Part shown: piece after piece, positions 1 through 5,305 of the stretch | Layout of the letters: every line of letters starts with the position of its first letter | Numbering within the stretch: the stretch's first letter is position 1 | DNA from: Planctomycetota bacterium | Lineage (GTDB): Bacteria > Planctomycetota > PUPC01 > JABMSA01 | Direction of reading: 5' to 3' | DNA length: 8,934 nucleotides | Assembly (NCBI GenBank): GCA_013202185.1 | Contig: JABMSA010000818.1 | Span: forward strand, 1-8,934 | Translations under genes and position numbers: made by a program | Notes under the pieces: generated by a model | Database searches by the model: none | What the model was told of the DNA's origin: nothing | The model's input: only the letters and a program-made list of their open reading frames with translations

Positions 1-372
1 GAAGTGGTGCCTGCGGCGAGCATTCGCCCAGAGGTACAACTCGTCGGGCTCTTCTTCAACATCCTCGAGCCAGATTCCCTCGGAATGCTCCCATAGGTCT
101 CCCAAGCCACCTTGGACGTTGTAATGCATGCCATCGTAGGTGAGGACCGGTGCCCATCCACCCGCTCCCGGCAATCCGATTGTAAAATTGGCCTTCTTTG
201 TGCGTGGCGAGACCGACTGGCCACCTACGTCTGTTGCGCAAACCATGTTTTCTGCTTCATCGACGCACTCGCACTTGTCTGGGGCGTTCGGCGGCGTCGC
301 CCGGGCGCTCGAGGCGAGCAGCAGCGCTGCAAGAACTGCTGCGATCAGTTGTTGGGTTCGTTTCGTTCTCAT
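1..372 (-). CDS. Sec-exported protein of unknown function, N-terminal part (cut by window edge)
   Basis: Reading from the ATG at 372 towards the left edge gives 124 codons without a stop, so the gene continues outside the window. The start is supported by AAAGGAA at 380-386, 7 nt upstream. Residues 1-26 form a Sec signal peptide: MRTKRTQ basic head, a hydrophobic Leu/Ala core, then an ASSARA-type cleavage site before TPPN. There is no lipobox Cys, so the product should be periplasmic, surface or secreted. The mature part has three early Cys (CEC and a later C), then a Gly/Trp/Tyr-rich stretch (GLPGAGGWAPVLTYDG). The order of motifs faintly recalls the start of RHS/TcdB-type proteins, but too little is visible and I do not assign that family. 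It lies downstream of, and in the same direction as, the six-gene cassette, separated by 369 nt, so it probably has its own promoter. Confidence 0.7.
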   Translation of the reverse strand, partial: MRTKRTQQLIAAVLAALLLASSARATPPNAPDKCECVDEAENMVCATDVGGQSVSPRTKKANFTIGLPGAGGWAPVLTYDGMHYNVQGGLGDLWEHSEGIWLEDVEEEPDELYLWANARRRHHF

Positions 373-397
373 TTTGCTGTTCCTTTCGAGTCTGAAT

Positions 398-412
398 AAG
401 ATTTAGAATCTT
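398..412. promoter_or_regulatory. 15-bp perfect palindrome upstream of exported-protein gene
   Basis: AAGATT-TAG-AATCTT is a perfect 6-bp inverted repeat with a 3-nt centre. It lies 11 nt upstream of the ribosome-binding site of the exported-protein gene. The position suits an operator or a small RNA hairpin in the leader. No regulator for it is visible in the window. Confidence 0.3.
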
Positions 413-444
413 CATACCATTGTTCGGTCACTTGTTGCCGTCTG

Positions 445-474
445 CTACGTGTGCCTGGGCGGATCGCGGTTCAT
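445..474 (-). CDS. Possible nine-codon leader minicistron
   Basis: On the minus strand AAAGGAGG (483-490) is followed after a spacer of about 10 nt by ATG at 474 and nine codons (MNRDPPRHT) to a TAG. It sits 72 nt before the ATG of the exported-protein gene. The Shine-Dalgarno match is as good as any in the window, which makes translation possible. The peptide has no run of identical amino acids that would mark a classic attenuator, and there is no homology argument, so this could be chance. Confidence 0.25.
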   Translation of the reverse strand: MNRDPPRHT

Positions 475-741
475 TGCGTTGGCCTCCTTTCTCTCCCTCG
501 TGAGTGTGATGGAATGGAAGTTGTCGGGTATTGTTTTTCTTTTCTTCATTTTGCTTCTGCAGGGCTCCGTAGCCGGTTTGATGTCGGCGGCCGTGCGGGG
601 TCGCTGTTTTTGTCGCGTCTACCTCCTTCAATAGGGGTCAGCCGTGCGTGTCGCCTGGGCCCGCGACGGGCTGTTGTCGATTTTGTCTGCACTCTGTTAG
701 TCGAAAAAAGACGAAATGGTTAGGTTGTTTCTTGTGGTCTT

Positions 742-1674
742 TCATGATTCTTTGATTACCGGTGTGGGCACGGGCGAGCGCGGGTCTGCGGGTTTGGCGG
801 GCGGGCCATAAGAGACGGAGCCGCTGCCGTTGACGTGGACCTTGCACTGCTGCAGGTATGGTATGGACAGGCATCGAGGCCGGATTTCAGTTTCGAGTCG
901 GTTCCCGCAGATGGTGCACGTTGTGCATGCCTCGGCGGGAGCAAAACGGCGCTGACAGTTCCGGCAACTTGACATCTGGAATGGCACAATGCTGGCGTAT
1001 CCAGCACGGACGATGTAGCGTGCGAACACCGAGTGAATGAACCCCATCGGCGGCAGGTACGATGATCGCTGCCCGAGGAGTGCGAACTGCAGAGCTTGCC
1101 TGAGGCTGTCGACCCCCGGCGCCCAGCCGAAGGGATGGACCGTGCGCCCGGCCGGACCGGCAAGCTCCTCCACGAGGCGCAGTGAAGCAAGCGAGGATAG
1201 GATGAGCCCGGCAAGGGGTGTATATATGTGTTCCCATACGACTTTCCCAGGCGCTGTTGACTTGCCTTGCCCCGTGTTTGCCGTCGCCGGATTCTCGCCG
1301 TGGCGAAGCAGGTGCAGCCAAGTGGTCCTGACAGGCTCCTTAAGAACCGGTACTATAATCGCAGCCATCTGGTTGACGTAATCGCGCTTTAACGAGGAGC
1401 GGTCGAGCGCCACCTGGAAGTAGACGGACGCAGCGGCGGCAGTCGCATCAGCTTGCCATATTCTGCTGACGTTGCTTGAGGCCGCTGTTCGGCACCAGTT
1501 GGCGACGTCGTCTCGGCCGACTACGTCTTTCGCTTGCCCGATCAGTGTGCCGCGCTCCACGGGGGGCCTTTGTGCGTGTTCGTCGGCGATCTGTTCGATG
1601 CGCGCTCTTACGTCCGGACCGAGGTGTTCAAGTGCCCGACGTGCCCGTTTGCCGCGTTGTCGAGAATCAATCAC
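742..1674 (-). CDS. Cys-rich zinc-ribbon-like protein, paralogue of the 3487-4398 gene (ZnR2)
   Basis: 310 residues from a GTG start. The GTGA at 1674-1671 overlaps the stop of the upstream gene by 4 nt, so translation is probably coupled. The N-terminus is Arg-rich and helical (RQRGKRARRALEHL). A conserved core follows: PFGWAP near 182, then LQFALLGQRSS. The Cys cluster is C237-x2-C240-x9-C250-x2-C253-x2-C256, then C268 and C277, as in a zinc ribbon with an extra pair. The tail (about 290-310) is Pro-rich and low in complexity. The GWAP/QFxLLGQxSS motif and six Cys positions match the first gene of the cassette, which lies 1.8 kb upstream in transcription order. The PPVERG stretch near residue 38 resembles no domain I know. 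No signal peptide or membrane span is seen, so it is probably cytoplasmic. I do not recognise the family; nucleic-acid or protein binding through zinc is an inference from the Cys pattern only. Confidence 0.8.
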   Translation of the reverse strand: MIDSRQRGKRARRALEHLGPDVRARIEQIADEHAQRPPVERGTLIGQAKDVVGRDDVANWCRTAASSNVSRIWQADATAAAASVYFQVALDRSSLKRDYVNQMAAIIVPVLKEPVRTTWLHLLRHGENPATANTGQGKSTAPGKVVWEHIYTPLAGLILSSLASLRLVEELAGPAGRTVHPFGWAPGVDSLRQALQFALLGQRSSYLPPMGFIHSVFARYIVRAGYASIVPFQMSSCRNCQRRFAPAEACTTCTICGNRLETEIRPRCLSIPYLQQCKVHVNGSGSVSYGPPAKPADPRSPVPTPVIKES

Positions 1675-1955
1675 TGTTGTTCTCCAGGTTCTTTGCTGGT
1701 ATTCAGGTCACTGACCGACTCACGCACTGCTCCGGCGCGAGGGCATCGACGGCAATCGTTCACGCTCTGCGCGAGCAGTTCCAGCCGTTCGGCGATGGCG
1801 TCCAGGCGCTGGAGAAACTGCCGGCGTTCCTCGCGGCGATCGGACATCAGTTGGTTGCGCTCCGCCCGTAAGAAACGTAAGAACACAAAGGTGACCACGG
1901 TAACGGCGACTCCCGCGCCACCGGTCGAGATCAGATTGATAAGTTCTTGCGACAT
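1671..1955 (-). CDS. Small one-span membrane protein with coiled-coil tail and CxxC
   Basis: 94 residues. The start at 1955 has GAGG 5-9 nt upstream in the minus-strand sequence. Residues about 12-28 (GGAGVAVTVVTFVFLRF) form one transmembrane helix. Residues 30-66 are a highly charged heptad-like helix (RAERNQL..RREERRQFLQRLDAIAERLELL). A CRRCP motif follows at 68-72, then a polar tail. The layout (short N-terminus, one span, cytoplasmic coiled coil) resembles BhlA/UviB-type small holin-like proteins and other small membrane anchors, but there is no lysis gene nearby and I do not assign it. The CxxC could bind metal or form a disulfide. The stop overlaps the GTG of the zinc-ribbon gene, suggesting the two are made in fixed ratio and perhaps act together at the inner membrane. 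Confidence 0.7.
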   Translation of the reverse strand: MSQELINLISTGGAGVAVTVVTFVFLRFLRAERNQLMSDRREERRQFLQRLDAIAERLELLAQSVNDCRRCPRAGAVRESVSDLNTSKEPGEQQ

Positions 1956-2008
1956 ACTGTCCTCTGGCTGTGTGGACTGCTACGAGGTATTCCGGGAGCA
2001 ACTCCTGC

Positions 2009-2320
2009 TTAGCTCTTCGTGGTCGTCATCAGCCACGACATCATAGGCTGAAGCGGCTCCAGTGCGCGCGCGAGATCCGAAAGGCTTATCGTTCCGTCGA
2101 CATATGCTTTCAAAGCGTGTTGATAAGCAGGCGAGCTGGTAAACTCTTTGATCTTTCGAAGTTCTTTCGTCGTCTGGATGCCGATCGCAACTGCAACGGA
2201 ATCTTGCGATCCTTCTGCTTTTTCTTGCACTGCAATCTTGGCCGATGTCACCATGGCCGCCGTCAGCAGATCCGTCAGTTGTCTTTTCAACGTCCTGATG
2301 CTTGCGGGTATCTCAGTCAT
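2009..2320 (-). CDS. Small helical protein with FTxSxAY motif (copy 2)
   Basis: 103 residues, ATG at 2320 with AAAGGG 6 nt upstream and only 11 nt behind the preceding gene. It is predicted to be mostly helical, without signal peptide or membrane span. Residues 60-73 (FTSSPAYQHALKAY) match the neighbouring upstream protein at FTKSDAYKKAVDDY, with the same distance from the N-terminus (58 against 60) and similar total length (99 against 103). The two are probably diverged duplicates. The C-terminal third is amphipathic (DLARALEPLQPMMSWLM). A 53-nt gap separates it from the membrane-protein gene. Family and function unknown. Its place between a lipoprotein and a membrane anchor suggests a soluble partner, which is inference. 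Confidence 0.65.
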   Translation of the reverse strand: MTEIPASIRTLKRQLTDLLTAAMVTSAKIAVQEKAEGSQDSVAVAIGIQTTKELRKIKEFTSSPAYQHALKAYVDGTISLSDLARALEPLQPMMSWLMTTTKS

Positions 2321-2331
2321 TTAATGCCCTT

Positions 2332-2631
2332 TCAAATACTGCCCAAAACCGACGGTATCAGGGCCCGCAGGAGTCGCAGCACGGTGACCACGATATTTTC
2401 TTCTGTTCGAGCGTTCAGGTAATCGTCCACCGCCTTTTTATACGCGTCCGATTTCGTGAAGTCGGCGATCAGGTTGGGATCGACGTTAAGGGGTTGCGGC
2501 AGTGAAGACAGCCTCGGGAACTTCCAGTACCGTTCCTGCTGTTGGGCAAGGACATCGTCACCATGTTTGTACAGAAAATCGTCCAGTGCGTCTGCGAGCT
2601 TGCGCCGCGTGTCAGGTGTCGAATCGGTCAT
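2332..2631 (-). CDS. Small helical protein with FTxSxAY motif (copy 1)
   Basis: 99 residues. The ATG at 2631 is chosen because AAGGAGG (2640-2646) sits 8 nt upstream. The frame is open further upstream, but a start there would lose this near-perfect ribosome site. The A of that site lies in the TAA stop of the lipoprotein gene, so the two are tightly linked. The N-terminal half is charged and helical (TRRKLADALDDFLYKHGDD), the middle holds a Pro-rich turn (PRLSSLPQPLNVDPN), residues 58-71 carry FTKSDAYKKAVDDY, and the last 20 residues are hydrophobic and helix-forming (IVVTVLRLLRALIPSVLGSI), perhaps for membrane or partner contact. It is a probable paralogue of the next gene. No known family recognised. 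Confidence 0.65.
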   Translation of the reverse strand: MTDSTPDTRRKLADALDDFLYKHGDDVLAQQQERYWKFPRLSSLPQPLNVDPNLIADFTKSDAYKKAVDDYLNARTEENIVVTVLRLLRALIPSVLGSI

Positions 2632-2644
2632 AGTGATTGCCTCC

Positions 2645-3361
2645 TTATTTCGGTGCATCGGCCGTGCCGGGCTGCTTGTGCTGCGACTGGCCAGGCATCA
2701 CTGCAAAAGGTGCACCTTCCTCGTCAAGAGAGAGTGTTGACCGCAGGTCTCGAAGAACTGCAAGGGCTTCGTTGAGAGTTTCCTGTTCGACGGCGGACAA
2801 TTGCCGCGCCTTTGCGATGAGATCGAGCGCTGCGGCGAGGGCCTGTCGCTTGTTGAAAAAGACGCGCTGGATGTTCGCACGGCTCCCGAGAACGGCCGCC
2901 AACTGCTCGTCGTATAGAGCTTTCGCTTGGGCGACATCGCTGTAGCTGAGCTTGCCGTTGTCTTGATCCGCCAGCCCCTTCAGATCCGCCAGGAACGCTG
3001 TATCGAGAGCTAGTCTTTCCTGACCGTTATGGTCGAGCATTGATACCTCGAGGTTTTTGTCTGCTGTTCTGCAAGCCTCGATAGCCTGAGTCGCCGCGAG
3101 CAGAAGACTGTTGCGGGTCCGCGCTGCGCATCCGCTGCACGCCGTCAGCAAGAGCAGAATCGACACGAGAAGTGCGAAGAAGGCAGGACCGCCCGGCCTT
3201 GGTGTCCGGGCGGCCCCGCCTCGGGGCGCCTCATAAGCACAACCCTGGAGGGCGCCCTCATAAGGTTTCAGGTGCAGTTTTCTCTCTCCCGGTTGCGAGT
3301 AGCGCTCGCCGGGGATCTCGCTCCTGTTCGTGACGATGGATGTGTTACATCGTGCTTTCAA
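2645..3361 (-). CDS. Helical lipoprotein (start uncertain)
   Basis: The secure part is from about 3190 down: FFALLVSILLLLTAC is a hydrophobic signal segment ending in the lipobox LTAC, followed by SGC. Ser after the lipidated Cys would favour the outer membrane by the E. coli rule. The mature ~160 residues are almost wholly alpha-helical and charged, possibly coiled coil (AALDLIAKARQLSAVEQETLNEALAVLRDL), with a polar Gln/Pro-rich tail. The start is a problem. The best in-frame candidate with a ribosome site is TTG at 3361 (AAAGGAA 8 nt upstream), giving 238 residues with 60 residues before the signal segment, which is unusual. ATG codons at 3261 and 3234 are in another frame and would fit if one base were missing in the GC-rich hairpins between them and the signal sequence. 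Family unknown; second gene of the cassette. Confidence 0.65.
   Translation of the reverse strand: MKARCNTSIVTNRSEIPGERYSQPGERKLHLKPYEGALQGCAYEAPRGGAARTPRPGGPAFFALLVSILLLLTACSGCAARTRNSLLLAATQAIEACRTADKNLEVSMLDHNGQERLALDTAFLADLKGLADQDNGKLSYSDVAQAKALYDEQLAAVLGSRANIQRVFFNKRQALAAALDLIAKARQLSAVEQETLNEALAVLRDLRSTLSLDEEGAPFAVMPGQSQHKQPGTADAPK
3189..3227. repeat. Two adjoining GC-rich perfect hairpins
   Basis: Stem 1: CCGCCCGG (3189-3196) pairs with CCGGGCGG (3206-3213) around a 9-nt loop. Stem 2: GCCCCG (3213-3218) pairs with CGGGGC (3222-3227) around 3 nt. They lie just before the signal-peptide codons of the lipoprotein gene, where the natural start is unclear. No T-run follows on either strand, so they are not simple intrinsic terminators. 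They may be a leader structure or a place where the assembly dropped a base. Confidence 0.6.
3226..3264. repeat. Short direct repeat GGCGCC(C)TCATAAG
   Basis: GGCGCCTCATAAG at 3226-3238 recurs as GGCGCCCTCATAAG at 3251-3264, 25 nt apart and differing by one C. Each copy holds a minus-strand ATGAGG, so two alternative ATG starts for the lipoprotein gene are duplicates of each other. Confidence 0.5.
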
Positions 3362-3433
3362 GGCGTAATTCCTTTCTTCAGCAGATTGATCAGGCCACGA
3401 TTTCTCTTGACCGTCACTTCCTACATAGGGGTT

Positions 3434-3471
3434 GAAAGTTGGCTTTTCCCCGAAGAAAAAGAAAAACTTTC
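3434..3471. other. Stem-loop between first and second cassette genes
   Basis: GAAAGTT (3434-3440) pairs with AACTTTC (3465-3471), and inside it CTTTTC (3443-3448) pairs with GAAAAAG (3455-3461). It lies in the 125-nt gap behind the ZnR1 stop. On the minus-strand RNA no U-run follows, so an RNA-stability or processing hairpin is likelier than a terminator. The low complexity of the arms lowers confidence. Confidence 0.35.
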
Positions 3472-3486
3472 CGTCCAATCTGAGAA

Positions 3487-4398
3487 TCATTTGTCCCGTC
3501 TGGCTTTTCTCGATTCAGAAAAAACACGATTATCGAGCGGGAGACAGTATTCCTTGCCGCTCGACCATATCTTGGTGCAACCCTCGAGGAAGGCCTCCGC
3601 AAGCAGCCACTCGCCGGTCTTGAGCTTCGGGGTACTGCTGCAGGTTGGGCACTTCTCTGTGGCGTGCGGTTGCTTAGTACGGCAACTTTCGCAGAAGCCG
3701 TGCGCCACATGGGCGATGCGCGCAAGATGGCGGTCCCGGACCACGTACGCAAATGGTGAGTAAGCCAAAGCGTGAGGCATGAATCTTAAAGAAGAACTCT
3801 GGCCGAGCAGCAGGAACTGGACGAAACCTGAAAAGGAGTCCTCAGGTGCCCAGCCAATGGGCTTACGGTTTGCCGTTATCCTGAAACGGGATTCGAGGTC
3901 TAAGAGTTTGAGATCCTGTGTACCGGTTCTCAGAGAATTGAGCAGGAAATCAGACAGTCGGCCCAGCGCCTCGTCAATGGCCGGGAGGCGGTGCGGAGCC
4001 CACAGCGGCTGCCATTTGAGCCGCGCAGTTTCGAACGCCTTCTTGAGCGCCTGATTTAAGTACCGGCTGAGTGTTGAGCTAAGAATGATGAATAGGTCGG
4101 GAAAGTCGGCGTGGCACAACGACAGGAATGCCTTGACTACTGCACCACAGGCTGCGGGCGCCGGCACGTCTTCATCCCGGCTAAGCTGCTCGGCCCATGC
4201 CCGACAGCATGGCAATAGCGTCGGCGCCGTCAGAGCGGTGATGATGTAGGGCAGTTGCCGGGCGGTGACAACGTCTTGTTCAAGAGCCGCCGCATGTCTG
4301 TGAAGCTCTTCGCGGGCCGCGTCGGACAGGGCCCGCCTGATCTCCTTGATCTGCTCGCCCCGCCTGACGAATCGGTGCCGCTTCGCTCGTGCCGCCAT
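3487..4398 (-). CDS. Cys-rich zinc-ribbon-like protein, first gene of the cassette (ZnR1)
   Basis: 303 residues from the ATG at 4398. An upstream in-frame ATG at 4497 would add 33 residues. I prefer 4398 because it puts the Cys cluster at the same position as in the paralogue (C236/239/250/253 here, C237/240/250/253 there) and gives both a basic N-terminus (MAARAKRHRFVRRG). The Shine-Dalgarno is weak for either start. The order is: basic helix, about 140 mostly helical residues, IGWAPEDSF near 181, VQFLLLGQSSS, then CESC-x10-CPTC and a further C274-x10-C285, and a basic tail (SRKARRDK). No signal peptide or membrane span. Zinc binding is inferred from the paired CxxC. Family unknown. It is probably co-transcribed with the downstream genes, although the 125-nt gap behind it is the largest inside the cassette. 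Confidence 0.8.
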   Translation of the reverse strand: MAARAKRHRFVRRGEQIKEIRRALSDAAREELHRHAAALEQDVVTARQLPYIITALTAPTLLPCCRAWAEQLSRDEDVPAPAACGAVVKAFLSLCHADFPDLFIILSSTLSRYLNQALKKAFETARLKWQPLWAPHRLPAIDEALGRLSDFLLNSLRTGTQDLKLLDLESRFRITANRKPIGWAPEDSFSGFVQFLLLGQSSSLRFMPHALAYSPFAYVVRDRHLARIAHVAHGFCESCRTKQPHATEKCPTCSSTPKLKTGEWLLAEAFLEGCTKIWSSGKEYCLPLDNRVFSESRKARRDK

Positions 4399-4490
4399 CT
4401 CGAAATCCGTTGATCTGGCGGCGCCGTACCGGTACAATAGTTTTTTAGTGCCGGGAACGACGGGGCGCACAATGCCCCACCGTTCAGACC

Positions 4491-4544
4491 CCAGCATTCT
4501 CTCGTCCCGGGGGCCGCCAAAGCACTAGGTCGAGGGGATGCTGG
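4491..4544. repeat. Inverted repeat CCAGCAT / ATGCTGG
   Basis: CCAGCAT at 4491-4497 and ATGCTGG at 4538-4544 are perfect 7-bp inverted copies 40 nt apart, upstream of ZnR1. The left arm contains the alternative ZnR1 ATG. No function can be read from it. Confidence 0.25.
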
Positions 4545-4568
4545 CCCGGCACATCGCTGTGCCAATCA

Positions 4569-4591
4569 GGGGTGCACGAGGGTGGCACCCC
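4569..4591. other. 7-bp GC-rich hairpin
   Basis: GGGGTGC (4569-4575) and GCACCCC (4585-4591) pair around a 9-nt loop. It is followed on the plus strand by TTGTCAT, which is a poor U-tract, so a weak terminator is possible but not supported. It lies next to the start of the direct-repeat block. Confidence 0.35.
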
Positions 4592-4601
4592 TTGTCATCT
4601 A

Positions 4602-4628
4602 TCAGGCTTCCTGGACATCAATAGGCAC
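4602..4628 (-). CDS. Possible 8-codon minicistron in repeat unit A
   Basis: AAGGAGG (4634-4640), 5-nt spacer, GTG at 4628, then MPIDVQEA and TGA. The ribosome site is perfect and spacing ideal. The same arrangement and the same first residues (MP.DV.E) recur in unit B. It could be a leader peptide, or the relic of a duplicated gene start. The reading frame is too short to prove translation. Confidence 0.25.
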   Translation of the reverse strand: MPIDVQEA

Positions 4629-4669
4629 TCTTGCCTCCTTGCTTTTCGATTCGCTCCTACCTTTATGGA

Positions 4670-4680
4670 ACCGAATCGGT
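4670..4680. promoter_or_regulatory. Palindrome ACCGAATCGGT, copy A
   Basis: A perfect 5-bp inverted repeat around a central A, followed on the plus strand by AACA. It is one of the best conserved parts of the direct repeat, which is what a protein-binding site would show. No cognate regulator can be named. Confidence 0.35.
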
Positions 4681-4699
4681 AACAACGATTTGTTATCCA

Positions 4700-4744
4700 T
4701 CAGCCGACCATCGCGATGCCTTCTTCCGGGACATCGAAAGGCAC
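4700..4744 (-). CDS. Possible 14-codon minicistron in repeat unit B
   Basis: AAGGAGG (4750-4756), 5-nt spacer, GTG at 4744, then MPFDVPEEGIAMVG and TGA. It corresponds to the unit A minicistron at identical spacing, but diverges after seven codons. Differences at the shared codons mostly change the amino acid, which argues against strong selection on the peptide itself. Confidence 0.25.
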   Translation of the reverse strand: MPFDVPEEGIAMVG

Positions 4745-4784
4745 CCTTGCCTCCTTACTTCTCAGGTCGCTTCTATCTTATAAA

Positions 4785-4795
4785 ACCGAATCGGT
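4785..4795. promoter_or_regulatory. Palindrome ACCGAATCGGT, copy B
   Basis: Identical to the copy 115 bp to the left, while flanking bases have drifted. I noticed no third copy elsewhere in the window. Confidence 0.35.
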
Positions 4796-4890
4796 AACAG
4801 TAGTTTGTCACATATTTAGCCCTATTAGGTGCCCTTGCCTTGTAAGACTGATCCAGGCTTGAAGTTAGGAGTGAGGTGCCGGATCAGTAA

Positions 4891-5130
4891 GCGGCGTTTG
4901 CCAAGCGGATCGTGGAGTTGCCAACGCAGTATGGCCGCCACGGCCGAGGCAGGATAACGGCAATTCTGTGCGCGAAGAGATGGCAGATGAGCCACAAGTG
5001 CGCGGGGGTGTAGGGTCTGAAGGCGCCGCAACGGCAGGCGGAGCGGTGTCGGTTGTGGCTGAACGACGCCTCGTGCATCAGGCAGCAGCCGCACCGGGTG
5101 CGATTCGCGAGCCACGCTGGGTGTGTCATG
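4891..5130 (+). pseudogene. Decayed IS3-family transposase (OrfB) fragment
   Basis: Read in the frame beginning GCG at 4891, the translation follows the pre-catalytic region of IS3-family OrfB: FAKRIVELPTQYGRHGRGRI, TAILCAKRWQMSHK, then, after a TAG at 5011-5013, GLKAPQRQ and CRLWLNDASCIR. The family pattern from memory is RIVELA.QYGRYGYRRIT.LL...GW.VNHKRVERI.R.EGLKVP.....R.RLWLNDGSC.R. The stretch for VERIWR is shortened and carries the stop. A 1-nt loss near 5115 breaks the NHVW-like motif, and all of the DDE catalytic domain is missing. No terminal inverted repeats were found. This is a dead remnant and explains the otherwise gene-free region. The minus-strand open frames over it are artefacts. 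Confidence 0.75.
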
Positions 5131-5168
5131 GCATGCCTGCACTGAGGATCGGTTGGAGAAGTCGGGGC

Positions 5169-5197
5169 TTGAATCTTGAGTCTTCAATTGGTATACT
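5169..5197 (+). promoter_or_regulatory. Probable sigma70-type promoter for the TPR/barrel lipoprotein gene
   Basis: TTGAAT (5169-5174), 17-nt spacer, TATACT (5192-5197). The -35 matches consensus at four of six positions and the -10 at five of six, at ideal spacing. Transcription would begin near 5204, giving a leader of about 100 nt before the ATG at 5306. It sits just beyond the visible end of the IS3 remnant. Confidence 0.5.
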
Positions 5198-5305
5198 TGC
5201 ATAAGGAGTGGGGGAAGGTTAGGTGGAACTGTGGCGGCGAAAGAGAATTGGAGCGACGTTTCAGAGACTGCATTGTCTCAGCGTGGAAAAGAAAGAGGGC
5301 CACAC

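Larger units (their letters stand above)
373..741. other. Intergenic region without a convincing full-length gene
   Basis: Open frames here are short, have no recognisable domain and no well-placed ribosome site. The stretch does contain a 15-bp palindrome near 400 and two minus-strand AAGGAGG-type sites, at 481-490 and 621-628. Only the first is followed at the right distance by a start codon. I see no clear terminator behind the gene ending at 742. Confidence 0.5.
4608..4813. repeat. Two imperfect ~90-bp direct repeats, period 115-116 bp
   Basis: Unit A (4608-4697) and unit B (4724-4813) align end to end with one 1-nt gap. Near-identical blocks are GACATC, AGGCAC.CTTGCCTCCTT and AACCGAATCGGTAACA. 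A partial third match (TAGGTGCCCTTGCCT, 4826-4840) follows. Each unit contains the palindrome ACCGAATCGGT and, on the minus strand, AAGGAGG-N5-GTG opening a tiny reading frame. No repeat-family name is recognised. The block lies between ZnR1 and the IS3 remnant. Confidence 0.75.

Noticed and set aside
1671..1955. Firm assignment of the 94-residue membrane protein as a phage holin
   Set aside because: Topology is similar to BhlA/UviB, but no endolysin or other phage gene is nearby and the CRRC motif is not part of that family as I know it.
3272..3763. Plus-strand open frame of 163 codons
   Set aside because: It runs across the ZnR1 stop, the intergenic hairpin and the lipoprotein start on the opposite strand, has no ribosome site and no motif.
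4608..4813. Possible CRISPR array
   Set aside because: Only two units, ~90 bp long, diverged from each other, with no regular spacer pattern and no cas gene.
4608..4813. Possible iteron-type replication origin
   Set aside because: Two copies only, no replication initiator gene, no AT-rich unwinding stretch or DnaA boxes seen.
4884..5129. Minus-strand open frame of 81 codons rich in Cys and His (RCGCCLMHEA..CRCG)
   Set aside because: It is the antisense of the IS3 OrfB remnant, whose plus-strand translation carries recognisable family motifs. The Cys/His richness is a by-product.
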